Shown: positions 39,423 through 43,672 of the stretch, piece by piece
Layout of the letters: each line of letters starts with the position of its first letter
Numbering within the stretch: position 1 is the first letter of the stretch
Notes under the pieces: generated by a model
Seen by the model: only the letters and a program-made list of their open reading frames with translations
Told to the model about the DNA's origin: nothing
Databases searched by the model: none
Position numbers and translations under genes: made by a program
Source of the DNA: Chloroflexota bacterium
GTDB lineage: Bacteria > Chloroflexota > Anaerolineae > J102
Direction: 5' to 3'
NCBI GenBank assembly: GCA_013152585.1
Contig: JAADGC010000069.1
Coordinates: forward strand, 1-43,672
DNA length: 43,672 bases

Positions 39423-41156
39423 ATGAACCGCCGCCTGCTTGCCTTCCCCCCACTCCTACTCCCCATTCCCATGAACACCCCACCACCAACTCCTGCCACC
39501 CGTCCCCGCGTCTGGGTCTTTGGCCTCGACGGCGTGCCCTGGACGCTCCTGCAACCATGGATTGACCAGGGTCATCTGCCCACTTTGGCCAAACTGCAGG
39601 AGCAGGGTGCCTGGGGCGGCCTGCGTTCCACCATCCAGTTTCTCACTGCCGTCGCCTGGTCCAGTTTCATCACCGGCCTCAACCCTGGCAAACATGGCGT
39701 CTTCGACTTTTCCCGCCGCATCCCCGGCACCTACGAGCAGGAACTCACCAATGCGGCCCGGCGCTCGGGCCGCAGCTTGTGGCGGATTCTATCGGATGCC
39801 GGGCGCCGTGTGGGTGTGGTCAACGTCCCCATGACCTTCCCGCCGGAACCGGTCAACGGCTTTTTGATCTCCGGCCTCGACACTCCCGGCCTCGATTCTG
39901 CCTACGCCTACCCGCCGGAACTTAAATCCGCAGTCAACGATGTTCACTTCATCGCCGTCAGCACCGTGGGCAAATCACACGCGCAATACCTGAAGGAGAC
40001 GCTGGAAGGCGTAGACAAGCGCTTCGAGTTGCTGCGCCGTACCCTGAATCGGGAAGCGTTGGATTTTTACATGTGGGTGGTGATGGAGACGGACGCCATC
40101 CAGCACTGCTCGTGGCATCTGCTTTCTGACCCCGATCAGCCCAATCATGACGCCATCCTGCAGGTGTACAAGCGCATCGACCAGCATCTGGCCGGCATCA
40201 TCGAAGAGCTGCCCCCTGACGTGACCTTGTTCGTGATGTCGGATCACGGCGCCGGCCCCATCGTCAAAACCGTCTATCTGGATCGCTGGCTGGCCCAAAA
40301 AGGCTGGCTGCGCTACAAAAAGGGCGCCGAGCTGACGCTGATGGACCGGGGCCGCCACGTGGCCCGGATTGTGGTCAAACAAACTCTGTATCTGGCGCAA
40401 CGCTTCCTGCCCGTAGCCGTCAAAGGCTTTCTCAAGCGTTTCTCGGGCGCCCACGCCGCCATCGACACCTTTATCGAAAAAGCAGATTACGACTGGGCCC
40501 ATAGCCTTGCCTATGCCACCGGCAATCTTGGCAACATCAACCTCAATATCAAGGGCCGGGATGCCCAAGGCGTGATCGAGCCGGAGGCGACCGAACAGAT
40601 GATCGCCGATATCACCGCCGCTCTGCATGAATTACGCGATCCCGACACGGGTGAAAAGATGGTCGCCGAAGTCATGCGCCGCCAAGACATCTATACCGGC
40701 GATCAAATCGAACGTGCTCCCGACCTGCTGATCCGCTGGGTCGATGACAAATATCTGGGGACCAAGGATTACGAAGGTCACCCCGACGGCCCCATTTTCG
40801 GCCACAAACAAAAATTCGGGCGGTATGGCGCCGCGTATGCCCTGGATCAGACAGGCACCCACATCATCGAAGGCATCTGTCTCATGGTCGGCCATGGGGT
40901 GCGGGCCCACGCCCGTCTGCAAGATGCCCAGCTCATCGATCTGGCCCCCACCGTCCTGCATCTGCTCGATGTGCCCATTCCGCGGGCCATGGATGGCCGG
41001 GTGCTGACCGAAGCCCTGACAGATGAATTCGCCCGAAAACCCATCCAATACGAAGAAGATGATCAGGATCTGGGCGGGGGCGCTTCCTTTGAACTCAGCG
41101 CCGAGGATGAAGAGGCTATTCGGGCCCGGTTGCAAGGCCTGGGCTACGTGGCTTGA
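39423..41156 (+). CDS. Alkaline phosphatase superfamily / type I phosphodiesterase-nucleotide pyrophosphatase-like protein
   Basis: VWVFGLDGVPWTLLQPWIDQGHLPTLAKLQEQGAWGGLRST, SFITGLNPGKHGVFDF, LFVMSDHGAGPIVKTVYLDRWLAQKGWL, DLAPTVLHLLDVPIPRAMDGRVL; start could be 39471. Confidence 0.9.
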   Translation: MNRRLLAFPPLLLPIPMNTPPPTPATRPRVWVFGLDGVPWTLLQPWIDQGHLPTLAKLQEQGAWGGLRSTIQFLTAVAWSSFITGLNPGKHGVFDFSRRIPGTYEQELTNAARRSGRSLWRILSDAGRRVGVVNVPMTFPPEPVNGFLISGLDTPGLDSAYAYPPELKSAVNDVHFIAVSTVGKSHAQYLKETLEGVDKRFELLRRTLNREALDFYMWVVMETDAIQHCSWHLLSDPDQPNHDAILQVYKRIDQHLAGIIEELPPDVTLFVMSDHGAGPIVKTVYLDRWLAQKGWLRYKKGAELTLMDRGRHVARIVVKQTLYLAQRFLPVAVKGFLKRFSGAHAAIDTFIEKADYDWAHSLAYATGNLGNINLNIKGRDAQGVIEPEATEQMIADITAALHELRDPDTGEKMVAEVMRRQDIYTGDQIERAPDLLIRWVDDKYLGTKDYEGHPDGPIFGHKQKFGRYGAAYALDQTGTHIIEGICLMVGHGVRAHARLQDAQLIDLAPTVLHLLDVPIPRAMDGRVLTEALTDEFARKPIQYEEDDQDLGGGASFELSAEDEEAIRARLQGLGYVA

Positions 41157-42166
41157 TGGGGCGGGTTATGCCCACAGATGTCCTCGATCTGACGGTGATC
41201 ATCGTCAACTGGAATGCCGGTGCCTTTTTGCCGGCCGCCTTGTGTTCGCTTTTTGCGGCGCAAGGCGACCTGAACATGGATGTGCTGCTGGTAGACAACG
41301 CTTCCACCGATGAGAGCGTGGCCTGGGTGCGGCAGCATTATCCGCAGGTGCAGATCATTGCCAACGATAGCAATCGTGGCTTTGCTGCCGCCAACAATCA
41401 AGGCATTGCCCGGGCGCGCGGGCGTATTATCCTTCTGCTCAACCCCGACACCGAACTGCCCCCCGATGCCCTACGCCACATGCTTGATTTCTTGCGGCAG
41501 CATCCCCGGGTGGGCGTGGTGGGACCGCAACTACATGGCGAACGCGGCAAAATTCAGGGCGGAGCAGCGGGTTATGATCCCTCGCCGCGCACGATCTTCC
41601 ATTATGCCACCTTTTTGTACCGGTTGTTCCCCCGCCATTTCCGCGGTTTGTGGCTGGCGCAGACGCTGTATCAGCAGGCTCAGCCCATCGAGGTCGACTG
41701 GGTGTCGGGGGCCAGTATGTTTGTGCGGGCGCAGGCCGTGGCTCGGGCAGGGATGATGGATGAACGGTATTTTATGTATTCGGAAGATGTGGAATGGTGC
41801 CGTCGCATCCGGCAGCATGGCTTTCGGGTGATGTGTTATCCGGCAGTGGCCGTCACGCATCATATCGGCGGCAGCGCCCGCCAACTGGGCGCTGATTTTC
41901 ATGCTCACAATATCGATTCGCTCGATATTGATCTGCGCCGCCGTTACGGCTTTGCCACCGTGGCGCTGATGCACTTGTTCGGCGCTTTGGGCTTTATGTT
42001 GCGCTATGGGTTATACGAATGGGAATGGCTACGTTGGCGCAATCCCGTGTTCCGGGAATTGCGTAATCTGTGGGCGGCATGTATCAAGACCAGTCTGATC
42101 CGTATGCTGCGCCCGGCTCCCCACCACCAACCAATCCCCGACCGGCAGGATGCACGTTTTGCATGA
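41156..42166 (+). CDS. Glycosyltransferase family 2 (rhamnosyltransferase-like)
   Basis: LTVIIVNWNAGAFLPAALCSLF, LLVDNASTDESV, NRGFAAANNQGIARARGRIILLLNPDTELPPDAL, ASMFVRAQAVARAGMMDERYFMYSEDVEWCRRI. Confidence 0.94.
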   Translation: MGRVMPTDVLDLTVIIVNWNAGAFLPAALCSLFAAQGDLNMDVLLVDNASTDESVAWVRQHYPQVQIIANDSNRGFAAANNQGIARARGRIILLLNPDTELPPDALRHMLDFLRQHPRVGVVGPQLHGERGKIQGGAAGYDPSPRTIFHYATFLYRLFPRHFRGLWLAQTLYQQAQPIEVDWVSGASMFVRAQAVARAGMMDERYFMYSEDVEWCRRIRQHGFRVMCYPAVAVTHHIGGSARQLGADFHAHNIDSLDIDLRRRYGFATVALMHLFGALGFMLRYGLYEWEWLRWRNPVFRELRNLWAACIKTSLIRMLRPAPHHQPIPDRQDARFA

Positions 42167-43584
42167 ACACAACCCGATCGGTAGCGCGCAACACGCTGTT
42201 TCTCAGTGCGGCCCAGGGGATTCGCATCCTGCTGGCTTTTGTGCTCATCCTCTACATCGCCAATGTGTATGGGGCGGTATGGCAGGGAAAGTTCAGTATC
42301 TTGTTGGCGTTCTTGAATATCTTTCAGGTGCTGGCATCATTTGGATTGCCGCGGCTGATTACGCGCGAGGTGGCGCGCGATTATGCCGCCAGCAACCGCT
42401 ATTTCTGGGCGGGTCTGCTGGCGCAGGGCAGTACGACGGTGATTTTTATGGTGGCCATGGTGGGCATCGTGGCGCTCATGCCCTACCCCGCGGATACGAA
42501 GACGATGCTGCGGCTGGCAGTGCTGGCGCTGCCGTTATTCACCTTCTATTCGGTGGCAGGGGCTTTGCTGCGCGCACACGAAAACATGCAGTTCCTGGTG
42601 TTCGCCGAAGTGCTGAGCTCGGTAGCGCAGTTGGCCGTGGCGGTTGTGCTGCTGGCGCATGGCGGCGGCGTGATGGCCTTGGCGGCCATTCGCATTGCCG
42701 GCATTGGCCTGGCAGCGGCCACCGTCGTAGGATCTACCATCCGTTTGGGCTACATCCGCCATCCCCAAATCGACCTGACTTTTGCCCGCACGTTGCTGCG
42801 CCGGTCCTATGAGTTTTTTGGCATGGCGGCGCTGGACGCTTTCTTGCAGCGTCTGGATGTGTTGGTACTGTCTGTGGTGGCGGGCGAGGCGGCCACAGGC
42901 ATTTATGATGCCGCATTCCAACTGGTGAAGGTGCTGATGACGCTGGTGTTGTCGTTCACCGATGCCGTATACCCGGCGATTTCACGGCTGTACGTACAGG
43001 CCAAAGATCGTTTTTCCCTGGCCACGGGCAAGGCCTTGCAATACGGCTTTGTGCTCTTGTTGCCGGTGGCAGCGGGAACCACGGTGCTGGCACCCAAGAT
43101 CATTGCTTTGTTGTATAAGCGCCCGGCCTATGGCGCCGCGGCGGATATTCTGGCGCTGCTGAGTTGGGCGCTGCTGGCTTATTTCGCCCAGATTCTGCTT
43201 ACGCGCACGCTGATGGCCGGGGATCGGCCTGGTGCAGCCATGCGCGTGGAGGCGGTAATGGTGGGTGTGGCCGTGGTGTTGCTGCCGCTTCTCAGCTCTC
43301 GGGTGGGGGGGCAGGGCACGGCCTGGGGATTGATGGGAGTGTATGGGGTGGGGGCACTGCTGGCCTGGCGCGCCAGCGCTGATTATGGGCTTCCGTTCGG
43401 ATTACGCTGTTTGGGGCGCCCGGCGTTGGCGGCGGCGATCATGGCAACCGCGCTTTTCTTTCTCCCTGGCATCTCTCTATGGCTGGCCATCCCCCTGGGG
43501 GCGTTGCTGTACGGGCTCTTTGCCCTGGGCCTGGGCGTGTTCGATAGCGGGGATATGCAGGTGTTGCGGGCGTTACGCAAATAA
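42163..43584 (+). CDS. Oligosaccharide flippase (Wzx/MATE-like polysaccharide exporter)
   Basis: ATG overlaps the GT2 stop (ATGA); SVARNTLFLSAAQGIRILLAFVLILYIANVYGAVWQGKFSILLAFLNIFQVLASFGLPRLITREVARD; many TM helices. Confidence 0.88.
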   Translation: MNTTRSVARNTLFLSAAQGIRILLAFVLILYIANVYGAVWQGKFSILLAFLNIFQVLASFGLPRLITREVARDYAASNRYFWAGLLAQGSTTVIFMVAMVGIVALMPYPADTKTMLRLAVLALPLFTFYSVAGALLRAHENMQFLVFAEVLSSVAQLAVAVVLLAHGGGVMALAAIRIAGIGLAAATVVGSTIRLGYIRHPQIDLTFARTLLRRSYEFFGMAALDAFLQRLDVLVLSVVAGEAATGIYDAAFQLVKVLMTLVLSFTDAVYPAISRLYVQAKDRFSLATGKALQYGFVLLLPVAAGTTVLAPKIIALLYKRPAYGAAADILALLSWALLAYFAQILLTRTLMAGDRPGAAMRVEAVMVGVAVVLLPLLSSRVGGQGTAWGLMGVYGVGALLAWRASADYGLPFGLRCLGRPALAAAIMATALFFLPGISLWLAIPLGALLYGLFALGLGVFDSGDMQVLRALRK

Positions 43585-43672
43585 GTCGGGTTCAGCCTTA
43601 GGTAGCGTCCAGGAATAACTTTCCTTTTTAGGGCTGACGTTGGCCGAGGTTACCCTTCACTGCGCTCGAGGG

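Overview
The gene content and dispersed-repeat style look like a Chloroflexota chromosome; this is an impression from composition, not a database result. All calls come from reading the supplied ORFs and the nucleotides by eye. Main blocks: (1) tRNA-Glu(CTC) with a consensus promoter and a terminator. (2) A minus-strand mevalonate-entry operon: HMG-CoA reductase, HMG-CoA synthase, thiolase, DUF35 protein. (3) A minus-strand trio of hydrophobic proteins resembling NuoL/M/N or HyfB/E/F antiporter-like subunits, with no other complex I genes nearby. (4) A large YCF48/BNR-type secreted protein whose Thr/Pro-rich C-terminus is out of frame. (5) A polyprenyl glycosylphosphotransferase and an orphan 7TM histidine kinase. 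(6) A plus-strand set: FabL-like enoyl reductase, PIG-L deacetylase, small helical protein, 3-hydroxyacyl-CoA dehydrogenase, GNAT. (7) The most notable block, 21498-31859 on the minus strand: seven consecutive radical SAM genes (five with an apparent N-terminal B12-binding-like domain, two shorter SPASM-like) with one 68-aa small ORF embedded among them. It is preceded by an exact TTGACA-N17-TATAAT promoter abutting a perfect 28-bp palindrome with a LacI-family-type core (TGAAACGTTTCA). I consider this the best candidate for an undescribed system; its product is unknown. (8) RtcB, a DUF2723 membrane protein, a DUF4160/DUF2442 pair, tandem DMT transporters and the start of a glycan cluster (phosphodiesterase-family protein, GT2, flippase).
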